DNA of 64,000 bases from Bacillota bacterium. GTDB lineage: Bacteria; Bacillota; Clostridia; Lachnospirales; Cellulosilyticaceae. This document shows, in pieces, positions 14,826 to 24,500 of the stretch (position 1 is the first letter of the stretch; every line of letters starts with the position of its first letter). The notes under the pieces were generated by a model. The model searched no databases. It was not told the DNA's origin and was given only the letters and a program-made list of their open reading frames with translations. The stretch is taken from the NCBI GenBank assembly GCA_023393125.1, contig JAEWMQ010000095.1, positions 186,001 to 250,000 of the forward strand, in the 5' to 3' direction. Position numbers and translations under genes: made by a program.

Positions 14826-16718
14826 ATGGACTACAAGAAGGTTGGATTAGAAATCTTAGATTTAGTAGGCGGCAAAGAAAATATTGATAAATTGACGCAT
14901 TGTGCAACAAGGTTACGCTTTGAATTTAATGATTTTTCAAAAGTTAAAGTGGAGGAAATTAAGAAATTACAAGGTGTTATTAGTGTTGTGAATAAGGGTG
15001 GGCAGTTTCAAATTGTAATTGGAAATGATGTGCAGCAGGCTTACCGTGCAATCTTAAATAAAATAGGAAATCTTCAAGGCGGCAATCAAAAAGTAAGTAA
15101 TGATGGGGCAAATAAGGGGTCTTTATTAGAACGCTTTATCAGTGTGATCTCTACTATTTTCACACCAATTATTCCAGCAATTACTGGTGCAGGTATGATA
15201 AAAGCAGTCCTTGCCATTTGTACATTAACAGGCGTTTTAACAGATGATAGTCAGACTTATTACATGCTAAACTTTATTGCGGATGCAGCTTTCTACTTTA
15301 TGCCGGTCTTACTTGCATATGGCGCTGCAATGAAATTTGAATGTAATCCTATTTTAGCGATGACCATTGCTGGTGTACTTTTACATCCAAGTTTTACATC
15401 ACTTGTAGCAGCAGGAGAATCGTTTAAATTTATGGGGATACCAGTCACACTAGCAGATTATTCATGTTCAGTACTCCCAATTATTTTTACTGTATGGGCA
15501 ATGTCATATGTGGAACGTTTTGCAGAAAAATATTCCCCATCAATTATTAAGTTCTTTACAAAACCACTGATTATTTTATTAGTAACAGCACCTCTTGCTC
15601 TTATTGTCATTGGACCAATTGGAACTTACTTAAATGGTATGATTGCAACTGGTGCAGAAATGATTAATGCGAAAGCAAGCTGGCTTATTCCATTACTTAT
15701 GGGAACATTCCAGCCACTCATGGTAATCACAGGAACAGCTTGGAGTTTAACACCTATTGCAACCATGCAAATAGCAAATAACGGATTTGAAATGGTAAAT
15801 GGCCCTGGTATGTTAGCTTCTAATATTGCTATGGGTGCAGCAACAGTAGCAGTTGCGTTTAAAGCAAAAAATAAAGAGTTAAAACAATTAGCAGGATCAA
15901 CAGGTATTACAGCACTTTTAGGCATTACAGAACCAGCTTTATATGGGGTTGCATTAAGACTTAAAAAACCACTCATTGCTTCTATGATTGGTGGAGGTTG
16001 TGCAGGGATTTATGCAGGTCTTTCAGGACTTGTACGTTATGCTTTCGTATCACCAGGATTAGCAGCGCTTCCAGTATTTATTGGTGAAAATCCTATGAAT
16101 ATTGTCCATGCCTTAATTACTTGTGCAATCGCCTTTGGTGTGACTTTCATAGTTACATGGATCATGGGCTTTGATGAAAAACTTGTAGCAGTAGAGACTG
16201 AAGAAGTAACAGAGGAAAAACAAGTGACAACTTCATCAAAAGAAGTTAAAGGAAAACAAAACATAGCGCCAGAAGTTTTGAGTCCTATAACAGGAAAAGC
16301 TATTCCACTTAGTGAAGTAAATGATGATGTTTTCAGAAGTGAGTTAATGGGAAAAGGTATGGCGATTATTCCAACAGAAGGAAAAGTTGTTGCACCATTT
16401 GATGGAAAAGTTATTACTATTTTTGAGACAAAACATGCTATAACGCTTAAAGGAGACAACGGTGTGGAAGTTCTGATTCATATCGGAATGGATACAGTAG
16501 CATTAAAAGGAAAACATTTTGAATCACATATTAAATCTGGTGAAAGCGTTAAAGCAGGTGATCTCTTAATAACTTTTGATAAAGAAGCTATTGAAAAAGC
16601 AGGTTATGAAACAGTAACGCCAGTAATTATAGCTAATACAGCAGATTATAGTGAAGTAACAGGCATTACTTCTAGAGAAGTGAAGTATGGAGATAAACTT
16701 ATCTCCTTTAAGAAGTAA
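14826..16718 (+). CDS. bglP: beta-glucoside PTS transporter, EIIBCA
   Basis: One 630-residue membrane protein imports and phosphorylates aryl-beta-glucosides or cellobiose-type sugars. The EIIB domain is N-terminal with the phosphocysteine Cys26 in THCATRLRF. The EIIC domain, about residues 105-450, has some eight to ten membrane segments. The EIIA domain is C-terminal, with the phosphohistidine His552 in LIHIGMDTV. It receives phosphate from HPr and delivers the 6-phospho-sugar to the glucosidase encoded next, 42 bases downstream. EIIBCA proteins of this class also phosphorylate LicT, which fits the leader RAT/terminator. Start is fixed by AAAGGGGCAG. In a plant-fibre degrader this operon handles sugars released outside. 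Confidence 0.95.
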   Translation: MDYKKVGLEILDLVGGKENIDKLTHCATRLRFEFNDFSKVKVEEIKKLQGVISVVNKGGQFQIVIGNDVQQAYRAILNKIGNLQGGNQKVSNDGANKGSLLERFISVISTIFTPIIPAITGAGMIKAVLAICTLTGVLTDDSQTYYMLNFIADAAFYFMPVLLAYGAAMKFECNPILAMTIAGVLLHPSFTSLVAAGESFKFMGIPVTLADYSCSVLPIIFTVWAMSYVERFAEKYSPSIIKFFTKPLIILLVTAPLALIVIGPIGTYLNGMIATGAEMINAKASWLIPLLMGTFQPLMVITGTAWSLTPIATMQIANNGFEMVNGPGMLASNIAMGAATVAVAFKAKNKELKQLAGSTGITALLGITEPALYGVALRLKKPLIASMIGGGCAGIYAGLSGLVRYAFVSPGLAALPVFIGENPMNIVHALITCAIAFGVTFIVTWIMGFDEKLVAVETEEVTEEKQVTTSSKEVKGKQNIAPEVLSPITGKAIPLSEVNDDVFRSELMGKGMAIIPTEGKVVAPFDGKVITIFETKHAITLKGDNGVEVLIHIGMDTVALKGKHFESHIKSGESVKAGDLLITFDKEAIEKAGYETVTPVIIANTADYSEVTGITSREVKYGDKLISFKK

Positions 16719-16760
16719 GGATTAACAAATCGTAAAATAAAAAGCAAAAGGAGAAACATC

Positions 16761-18173
16761 ATGATTTATAAAAAACTAAAACCATTTCCCAAAGACTTTT
16801 TATGGGGAGCTTCAACCTCTGCCTATCAGGTAGAGGGGGCTTGGAATGAAGATGGTAAGGGCCTTTCTGTCATTGATGTCATGGAGCATGCAGAAGGTGT
16901 GGCTGATTTTAAAGTGGCTAGTGACCATTATTACCGCTTTAAAGAAGATATAAAGCTTTTTGCTGAATTGGGTCTTAAAGCTTATCGTTTTTCAATAGCA
17001 TGGACAAGAATACTACCACAAGGTACAGGCGAAATAAATGAAAAAGGTATTCAGCATTACAGTGAAATGATTGATGAGCTTTTAAAATATGGCATTGAGC
17101 CAATTGTGACACTTTATCATTTTGACCTGCCTTATGCCTTAGAGGAGCAAGGCGGATGGCTTAATAGAGAGACCATTGATGCCTTTGAGAGGTATGTCAA
17201 GATTTTATTCGAGAGATTAGGAGATAAAGTTAAATACTGGCTTACTATTAATGAGCAGAATACCATGATTCTGCACTCAGGAGCAGTAGGACATTTTAAA
17301 GACCGTAAGCCTCTAACTCAGAAAGAGCTTTATCAGCAAAATCATCATTTATTATTAGCACAGGCTAAGGCGATGAAACTTTGTCATGAGATGTGCAAAG
17401 GTGCTAAAATCGGTCCAGCACCTAATATTACAACCATGTACCCTGAAAATTGCAAGCCAGAAGATATGGTTGCTGCTCACAACTGGGAGACAATCCGCTG
17501 CTGGGCTTATCTAGACGTGGCAGTTTTCGGAAGATATAATCGTCTTTTTTGGAGCTACCTAGAAGATAGGGATTTGGCACCAGTCATTGAAGAAGGAGAC
17601 TTAGAAATTTTAAGAAGTGCACATCCTGATTTTCTAGCGATTAATTATTATTCAACAGCAACCATTGCAGCAAGCAAAAATGATGCTTCAGATGTTTCAC
17701 CTAGGGCTGGTGATCAGCAGATTATGCTAGGTGAGCAAGGAGTATATAGAAGTGCAGATAATCCTTATGTGGATAAGAGTCAGTATGGCTGGGTAATTGA
17801 TCCAATAGGCTTAAGAATGACATTAAGAAAGGTCAGTGAACGTTATGACCTCCCAATTCTAATCACAGAAAATGGTATAGGTGCAAAGGATACTTTAAAT
17901 GAAAAAGGTGAGGTAGAAGATGATTATCGCATTGATTTCATTGGCAAACATTTGAAACAGATTCAGTGGGCATTAAGTGATGGCGTAGATGTTATGGGAT
18001 ATTGTCCTTGGTCAGCTCTTGATGTAGTAAGTACACATCAAGGTTATGGAAAACGTTATGGGTTCATTTATGTTAATCGTGATGAGTTTGATTTAAAAGA
18101 TTTAAGAAGAATTAAAAAGAAGAGTTTTTACTGGTACAACGATGTTATAAGGAATAATGGGGAAAATTTATAA
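16761..18173 (+). CDS. 6-phospho-beta-glucosidase, glycoside hydrolase family 1
   Basis: The 470-residue GH1 enzyme splits the 6-phospho-beta-glucoside delivered by the PTS into glucose 6-phosphate and an aglycone. The N-terminal FPKDFLWGASTSAYQVEG signature is complete, the acid/base Glu165 lies in TINEQN, and the nucleophile Glu370 in LITENG. Length and motifs are typical for the BglA/BglH group. There is no signal peptide, as expected for a cytoplasmic enzyme. It is the second gene of the operon, with AAAAGGAG just before the ATG. Confidence 0.94.
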   Translation: MIYKKLKPFPKDFLWGASTSAYQVEGAWNEDGKGLSVIDVMEHAEGVADFKVASDHYYRFKEDIKLFAELGLKAYRFSIAWTRILPQGTGEINEKGIQHYSEMIDELLKYGIEPIVTLYHFDLPYALEEQGGWLNRETIDAFERYVKILFERLGDKVKYWLTINEQNTMILHSGAVGHFKDRKPLTQKELYQQNHHLLLAQAKAMKLCHEMCKGAKIGPAPNITTMYPENCKPEDMVAAHNWETIRCWAYLDVAVFGRYNRLFWSYLEDRDLAPVIEEGDLEILRSAHPDFLAINYYSTATIAASKNDASDVSPRAGDQQIMLGEQGVYRSADNPYVDKSQYGWVIDPIGLRMTLRKVSERYDLPILITENGIGAKDTLNEKGEVEDDYRIDFIGKHLKQIQWALSDGVDVMGYCPWSALDVVSTHQGYGKRYGFIYVNRDEFDLKDLRRIKKKSFYWYNDVIRNNGENL

Positions 18174-18230
18174 TTGAGCTAATTACTGTAAACTATTATA
18201 ATGAAAGTAACAAAATTTTGAGGGTGGGAT

Positions 18231-19079
18231 ATGAAAATTATTAAAGTACTGAATAACAGCCTAGTTCTAGCAGCAGGTCAAAATGGAGAAGAAATCATTG
18301 TAATGGGGAAAGGAATTGGTTTTAATGGTAAGGTAGGAGAAGAACTACAAGAAGATAAGATAGAGAAAGTATTTGTGGTAAAGAATGAGGAAAAAGCTAA
18401 GGAATATACAGCGTTAATAGAGGAAAGCTCTAAGGAATGTCTAGAGATTGTGCAGATAATCTTACAAAAAGCAGAAAGAGATTTGGGCATTCAGTTCAAT
18501 GAACAGCTTTTTATGATGCTGGTAGACCATATTAGTTTTGCAGTGACAAGATGTAAAGAAGGAATAATCATTCAAAACCGCTTGCTTAGTCAGGTGAAAA
18601 AACTTTATCCTAAAGAATTTGAACTAGGTAAAGAAGCTGTCAAACTTATTAATGAAAAGTTAAATGTTAATTTGCCAGAAGAAGAGGCTGGAAACATTGC
18701 TTTTCACTTGGTGAATGCCAAGTCAGATGAAATGAGTATGGAAAACACCCTGCTTACCGTTAAGTTAATAAAAGATATTGTAGCTATTATTCAGTATCAT
18801 TTTAGCATTATTATAGATGAGGAAAGTTTAAGTTATCCTAGGTTTATCACACATCTTGAGTTCTTTATCCAGCGTCTGTTAGAAGGAAAGATGATGGGGA
18901 AAAAAGATGACTTTATCTTACAGCAGGTAATGATGAAGTATCCAAAAGAATATGAATGTGCACTTTTAATTAAAGAATATGTTAAAGGGCAAATGGGTAA
19001 AGTGATAGAAAGTGATGAACTACTATACTTAACAATTCATATTACAAGAATTGTAGAAAGTAGTATATTAATTAAATAG
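18231..19079 (+). CDS. licT: BglG/LicT-family transcriptional antiterminator
   Basis: The 282-residue protein has an RNA-binding CAT domain (about residues 1-55, beginning MKIIKVLNNSLVLA with the conserved NNSLV), followed by two PRD domains. PRD1 carries DHISFAVTR and the His in IAFHLVNAK; PRD2 carries HLEFFIQRL and LTIHITRI. These histidines are the sites of PTS phosphorylation that switch activity on and off. The target is the RAT at 14660-14689 in its own operon leader, so it controls its own synthesis together with bglP and the glucosidase. The gene starts after GAGGGTGGG, 57 bases behind the glucosidase. Confidence 0.93.
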   Translation: MKIIKVLNNSLVLAAGQNGEEIIVMGKGIGFNGKVGEELQEDKIEKVFVVKNEEKAKEYTALIEESSKECLEIVQIILQKAERDLGIQFNEQLFMMLVDHISFAVTRCKEGIIIQNRLLSQVKKLYPKEFELGKEAVKLINEKLNVNLPEEEAGNIAFHLVNAKSDEMSMENTLLTVKLIKDIVAIIQYHFSIIIDEESLSYPRFITHLEFFIQRLLEGKMMGKKDDFILQQVMMKYPKEYECALLIKEYVKGQMGKVIESDELLYLTIHITRIVESSILIK

Positions 19080-19093
19080 ATATTATGATGAAA

Positions 19094-19127
19094 AAGTCTT
19101 GAGTAAGCTGTACTCAGGACTTTTTTC
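19094..19127 (+). terminator. intrinsic terminator of the beta-glucoside operon
   Basis: AAGTCTTGAGTA at 19094-19105 pairs with TACTCAGGACTT at 19111-19122 with one mismatched pair, and a T-run follows. Confidence 0.8.
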
Positions 19128-19262
19128 TTGTTGTCAATAATACTTTTAGCTACTCTGCTAGGAATAATGGTAGTAATTACTATATTTGGCATTCTAACTT
19201 AGTCGAATTTTGTAGTATAATAGAATGAAAATATTTTAATTAGACTCTTGGAGGCAGCTAGA

Positions 19263-20780
19263 ATGAGTATAGAAGCAAGGAGTGTAGTGGAACAGTTTGG
19301 TGAGCGTATGAAAAGACTTGCCATTTATGAACCATTGCATCGTCTAGATAGAAAGAAGGGAAAAGATAGGAGTGGGAAAGATATTCCTTATTATGAACTA
19401 GGGATGCTCACCTTATTATTTTTCTTTGAAAATATGATTATGCGTCATAAGACAAGTGGCGTGAGAGAGCTTGCTTTATTTTTATATGAAGTGTGTCATG
19501 AAAAAATTAGCTTAGATGAAGCAGGTTTTGAGGAATTAGCCAGAGAAATTATAGAAGTATATAGACCATCCAATGGGAAACGTAATAGTAGAAGTTTTTA
19601 CAACTGGGAAACAGGTCAAGAGGAAACCGTCTACTATTCTATTTTAAAAGCAGCACGTTCAGATTTAAAATCAAATACCCAATATTATGCTTTAGATGAA
19701 CAAGGTTTAGAACTTATTTTTTCAAGTAGAGAATACTTTAGTGAGTTTCAAATCTCAATTAATCAATTACTCCTTCGTAAACAACTTGAAAAAGGGGAGT
19801 TCATGGGGTCTCTTAGACAGTTAGATGAAATGGATTTATCTGCTGAGGCACTTACAGAACGCCTAGCCAAAATTAAACACGAAGTAAGTCGCAGTATTGT
19901 TTCTGAAGAAACTTATACCAGATATAAGAAGCTTATTGAGGATATTAATTTAAGGCTTATAAGAGAAAATGAGGAGTTCGAAGAACTTCAAGAATTTGTA
20001 AGATTAACTAAGGATAGCTTAAAGTATCAGCTAGATAATGAGAAAGATAAGAAGGCTTATGAATTCATTTTAAAAATTGACAATAGGTTAGAGGAGGTCC
20101 ATCACGAGCATAGTAAGCTTTTGCAAGAAAGTATTATGCTAAGAACTCACGTATTAGATGCAGCGCAGCAGTCCCTTTATTATATTGGTATCGACAGTTT
20201 TAACTTTGAACAAGAAATTGTGGATGCACTTATGGGAAGGCCTATGCCACTTTATACAAGCGGTACCTTTATGGAACCTTTCTTAACTTTAGAACGTGCT
20301 AAACTATGGCACCCAATGAGTGTTTTCTATAGGCAACGTATTGAAAGACAAGGAGAAGAAGATAAAGGAAAAACCTTTGTCGAAGGTGCAACGGAAGAGG
20401 AAGTACGTAAAGGTAAATCTAAGATAAGTCACTATTTTAAAGAAGTAATGAGTGAGATGGTACCTTTCTTTGCTGAGAGAAGTGTGATGACTTTAGAGGA
20501 GATTTGTAATCAGATAGAAGCATTAAGGCCTGAGTGGTTAGAACAAAGACTTTTTTATGATATGTGGATCATTTTGCATCAGAAGTCACCTATTGCATTT
20601 GAAAACTTAGATGAAGAAAGCATATTAAACGGACTTAAAGAAGCTTTAGGTGGGATAACCGATAGTATCAAGGTCATGGAATATGAAGGAACGGTGCAAA
20701 AAGTACCACGTTTTGAAATTAAAAATATGTTAATTGACATTACAATGAGGCACAAAGAAGGTGAGAGACATGAACTATAG
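19263..20780 (+). CDS. jetA: JetA-like (MukF/kleisin-type) subunit of a Wadjet-like complex
   Basis: The 505-residue protein is the first of a three-gene SMC-type cluster. Size, the two-part alpha-helical layout, and order before a MukE-like and a giant SMC-like gene match JetA of clostridial Wadjet systems, the kleisin that bridges the two ATPase heads. In Wadjet the complex recognises and extrudes small circular DNA. I recognise it by gene order and general character, not by a motif. The start is the ATG at 19263, after GGAGG; an in-frame TTG at 19248 lies within that site. A possible -10 TATAAT is at 19216. It overlaps the next gene by 11 bases. Confidence 0.75.
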   Translation: MSIEARSVVEQFGERMKRLAIYEPLHRLDRKKGKDRSGKDIPYYELGMLTLLFFFENMIMRHKTSGVRELALFLYEVCHEKISLDEAGFEELAREIIEVYRPSNGKRNSRSFYNWETGQEETVYYSILKAARSDLKSNTQYYALDEQGLELIFSSREYFSEFQISINQLLLRKQLEKGEFMGSLRQLDEMDLSAEALTERLAKIKHEVSRSIVSEETYTRYKKLIEDINLRLIRENEEFEELQEFVRLTKDSLKYQLDNEKDKKAYEFILKIDNRLEEVHHEHSKLLQESIMLRTHVLDAAQQSLYYIGIDSFNFEQEIVDALMGRPMPLYTSGTFMEPFLTLERAKLWHPMSVFYRQRIERQGEEDKGKTFVEGATEEEVRKGKSKISHYFKEVMSEMVPFFAERSVMTLEEICNQIEALRPEWLEQRLFYDMWIILHQKSPIAFENLDEESILNGLKEALGGITDSIKVMEYEGTVQKVPRFEIKNMLIDITMRHKEGERHEL

Positions 20781-21486
20781 AAATGAAGAAATTTTAGAAG
20801 CTTATAAACTCTATAGCAAGCTAGCAGTAGCTGGTGTGAGCTCTCTAGGAGAAATGAGGGCTTATACAAGAGAAGAACGCATAGAAGAGCTGATGAATCA
20901 GTTTGCAGCCCAGGATCATGCTACGATTATTATTGCAGGAGAAGAGGTGTATTTAGTACCTATTGCAAGTAGTTCACCTTTTCATATGAGTAATGAAACC
21001 ATTAAGAAGCTTTATCTGCCTAATAATGCCACTAACTTAGATATTTATTTAATGTATGTAGTAGCCATTATTTTATTAGGAGAGTTTTATAATAGTTATC
21101 AAACGAAGGAACCAACAAGGGTGTTTATTAGTATGGAAGAATGGCTAGAAGCTGTTAATACAAGAATGGAAACCCTTGCGCAAATAGATAAAGAAGTACT
21201 TCAAAAAGTTGAAGAAGAACAAGAATACAACTGGATAAAAATCTTAGAAAAATGGTTAGCACTAGATGATGTAAAAGAAAAAGCTAAAAAGTTAACCGGA
21301 GTAACAGCAAGTCGTATCAGCTTTTTAAATATGACGAAGCAGTTCTTAGAGAAGCAAGATATGATTAAAGATATCGGAAATTATGAGATAGAAATCACTG
21401 AGAAAACAAAGGTCATTATTCAGCGCTATTATATGGATTATGAGTATAACCGAGGAATATTAGATTTTATTTATCAGTATAGCTAG
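20770..21486 (+). CDS. jetB: JetB-like (MukE-type) subunit of a Wadjet-like complex
   Basis: The 238-residue, mostly helical protein has the size and position of the MukE-like winged-helix partner, JetB, between the kleisin and the SMC subunit. A hydrophobic helix around residues 90-115 is likely buried rather than a membrane span. I prefer the ATG at 20770 to the GTG at 20761 because AAGGTGAG lies upstream of 20770. The gene overlaps jetA by 11 bases and precedes jetC by 18, so the three subunits are made together. Family-level recognition comes mostly from context. Confidence 0.7.
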   Translation: MNYRNEEILEAYKLYSKLAVAGVSSLGEMRAYTREERIEELMNQFAAQDHATIIIAGEEVYLVPIASSSPFHMSNETIKKLYLPNNATNLDIYLMYVVAIILLGEFYNSYQTKEPTRVFISMEEWLEAVNTRMETLAQIDKEVLQKVEEEQEYNWIKILEKWLALDDVKEKAKKLTGVTASRISFLNMTKQFLEKQDMIKDIGNYEIEITEKTKVIIQRYYMDYEYNRGILDFIYQYS

Positions 21487-21504
21487 AAAAGAGGGACAAC
21501 ACGA

Positions 21505-24500
21505 ATGGCATCAATTTCTAAAATTAGATATACTAATGTGATTTATGAAAATGGCGGAAAACGCTATAATGACGAGTTATTTACTTGTGCAGGACATAAT
21601 ACAGCCATTTTACTTGAAAATGGTGGAGGAAAAACTGTTTTTATTCAAGCAGCCCTTCAAGCAATTTTGCCACACACAGACCTAGGAGAACGTAAAGCAA
21701 AAGAAACCTTTGTCTTAGAAGGAAGTGCAGCACATATTGCTATCGAATGGATTATAAGTGATAAACCAAGACGTTACGCCTTAACAGCAGTAACGCTTTA
21801 TCTTCAAAATAATGAGCTAAGATCTTATAAATATGCTTATGAATATGGCGTAGAAGATAAGGATAATATTGAAAGCTTACCTTTCACAAGAGAAGAAGGT
21901 GAAGCAGCAAGAGCAGCAACTAGGGTAGAGATGAATGAATACTACCAAAGAATGAGTAAAGAGCATATAGCAGCTAAGACCTTTGCTACAACTAAAGAAT
22001 TTCATCAATATATTGAAGAGTACTTTAAAATCATCCCTGAAGAATGGCGCAGCATTACAGTCATTAATGGTGGTGAAGGATCTGTTGAAGCCTTTTTTGA
22101 TGGCTGTAAAACGACTTCAGACTTAGTTGAAAAATTACTTTTACCAACAGTTGAAGAAGGATTGGTAGGTAAAGGAGCCCAGGAGTTTGCAGGAACTTTT
22201 GAAAGTCAGAGAGAACATTTTAACAAGCATAAACAATTAGAGCGAAGTATCAAAGAAAGTGAAAAAATCAAAGCCGAAATAGAATCTTATGTTACAAGCT
22301 TTAGTATGTATAATCAAAAAGTGAAAGAATATGAAGATAAAAAAGAAGAGGCAAAAGCACTTTGGCAGCTTATTGAGGATAAAGAAGCACAAACAAGAGA
22401 AAAACTTGTAACCTGTGACACAGAAAAGAAACAAATAGAGACTAAGAAGAAAGTATTGCAAAAAGAGCTGGCACTCATTGAAGTTGAAGAGGCTAAAGAA
22501 GCTTTAAACGAAGCTAAAGTTAGCTATGAAAAAGAAAATGAAGCCTATGAAAAGGCAAAAGAAAAAAAAGAAGAAAAAGAAAAAAGGCGTCATGCCCTAA
22601 AGCTTTCTAGATTCCAAAATAATATGAATGAAGCACAGGCAAAAATTAAGATTTATGAAGAACAGCTGGCTTTATTAGGTGAAGATACAGAAATAGAAGC
22701 AATAAAAGAAGCTTTAGAAGAAAACAGAGGAGAAATCAAAGGCTATTTTGAGGAGCAATTAGCCATGCTTCAAAAAGAGCTAGGCCACTTAGAGAGAGAA
22801 AAGGAACGCTATTTAGAAGAGCAGCGAGAACAAGAGAAAGAAAAGAAACAGCTTAGTGAAAAGCTTCAGAAGCTTAGAGGTGATGCAAGTAAATTAATTG
22901 GTAAACTAGAGCATCAAGAAAAGCAAATGAATCAAATTAAAATGATGATTGTAGCACAAGGCGCCAGTGAAGATATTGAAGGCCAAGAGAAAAAATGGAA
23001 GAGTCGTTTAACAGAAATTGAAGAAAATAGGCTTAAACTAACACAAAACTTAAGAATGTTAGAAGAGCGCCAAGTAGGTCTAAACCAAACCATTGCTGAT
23101 AGTACGGATAAGCATACTAAAGTGTTGAGGGAAGCAAGCAGAACTAGTATGCAGCTACAGCAACTAGAAGAAGCTCATGAAAAGATTCTTATGGAGATTA
23201 AAAGGGTTTTACCGGTCTTTGAGCATTTATCTTCTATTTATTTAAAGCCCCAACAGGTGATTACAGCTTTAGAAGAACAAGTAGAAAGGCTCACAAGAGA
23301 AAAAGAAGAGGCGCTTTTACTTGAAAGACGTCATGCACATTTTCTGGATAACTATGAGGGACGTGATTTCTTCACCGTTGAACCACTTCTTGAGATTTGG
23401 GTAGACAAATGGATGAATCAATTTAGCTTTTTACAAACAGGAACAGCTTTTATTGCAAGCTTAGAAGATAAAGAGCTCAAACAAAAGATGTATACTGGGC
23501 CAAAGTGGGCACAGCTAGTAGTGGTAGCAGATGGCAGTGAGAGTGAGCTTATTCATTTGTTAGAGGAACAAGCCATGAAGATGACTTATCCAGTAGGTGT
23601 GGTTACCCTTTCAGAGGCAAGGGCACTGTTAGAACAAGAAGAACAGGTGGAAAGTCTTATTTACCCAACTACTTGGAGTGAGAATATGCAGACCACGTTT
23701 TTTGAAATGCATAAAAAAGAAGCGGGTAAAGCTTTAGAAGAAGCCATGGCATATCGTAAACAAAAGGAAAAAGCATTACGAGAAATAGAACAAGTTCTAG
23801 AAAAAGTCATGAACTTCTTAGAAACCTATTCTCATGAAAAGTATGCTAGCTTAAGAGAAGAAAGTGATGGATTTAAAAGGCAGGAAATGGAACTTGCCCG
23901 AATGATTGAAGATGCTAAAGCTAGATTAGCGCAAGATCAGAAGGAAACCAAGCTGACTAGTGAAACGTTAAGAAAAGAAACAGAAGAAAAAAATAGATTA
24001 CAAGGTTATATGGAGAAGGCAACAGAATACCTAGCCATTAAGCAGGAATGTGATAAAGAAGAAGTACGCATTAAAATACTTCAAGAGGCAATTAAAGAGG
24101 AAGAAAGTGCGTATAGTAAAGTGGAATATGCCTTAAGTAATACCTTTGAAGCTTTAGAAGAGGCGAAAGAAAATTATAGTCTTCTAAGAAGTAGTGAAAG
24201 TCGTATGATAGATGATCCACTTTATAAAGAAGTAAAAGATGAAAAGGCTATTTATTCTAATAAAGGTATTGCCTATTTAAGAGATAAGCAGGAGCAGTTA
24301 AAAGAAGCGTTAGACAATAAGCAAAAAGGGCATAGTGAAATTGAAAATCTCTTAAAACATAATCAAAAGGTATACGAAGAAAATGAAAAGAGCTTCCGTC
24401 AGGAACAAGCAGAAAGAGAAGAACGCTTAGAAAGTATTCCAGTGTATAGAGAAGCTTATGCACAGGAAATGGACCGATTATCTGAAGAACTCATAGAAGT

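Noticed and set aside
22561..22620. Purine-rich, repeat-like stretch in jetC
   Set aside because: It is the Lys/Glu-rich coiled coil of an SMC-type protein, not a nucleotide repeat.
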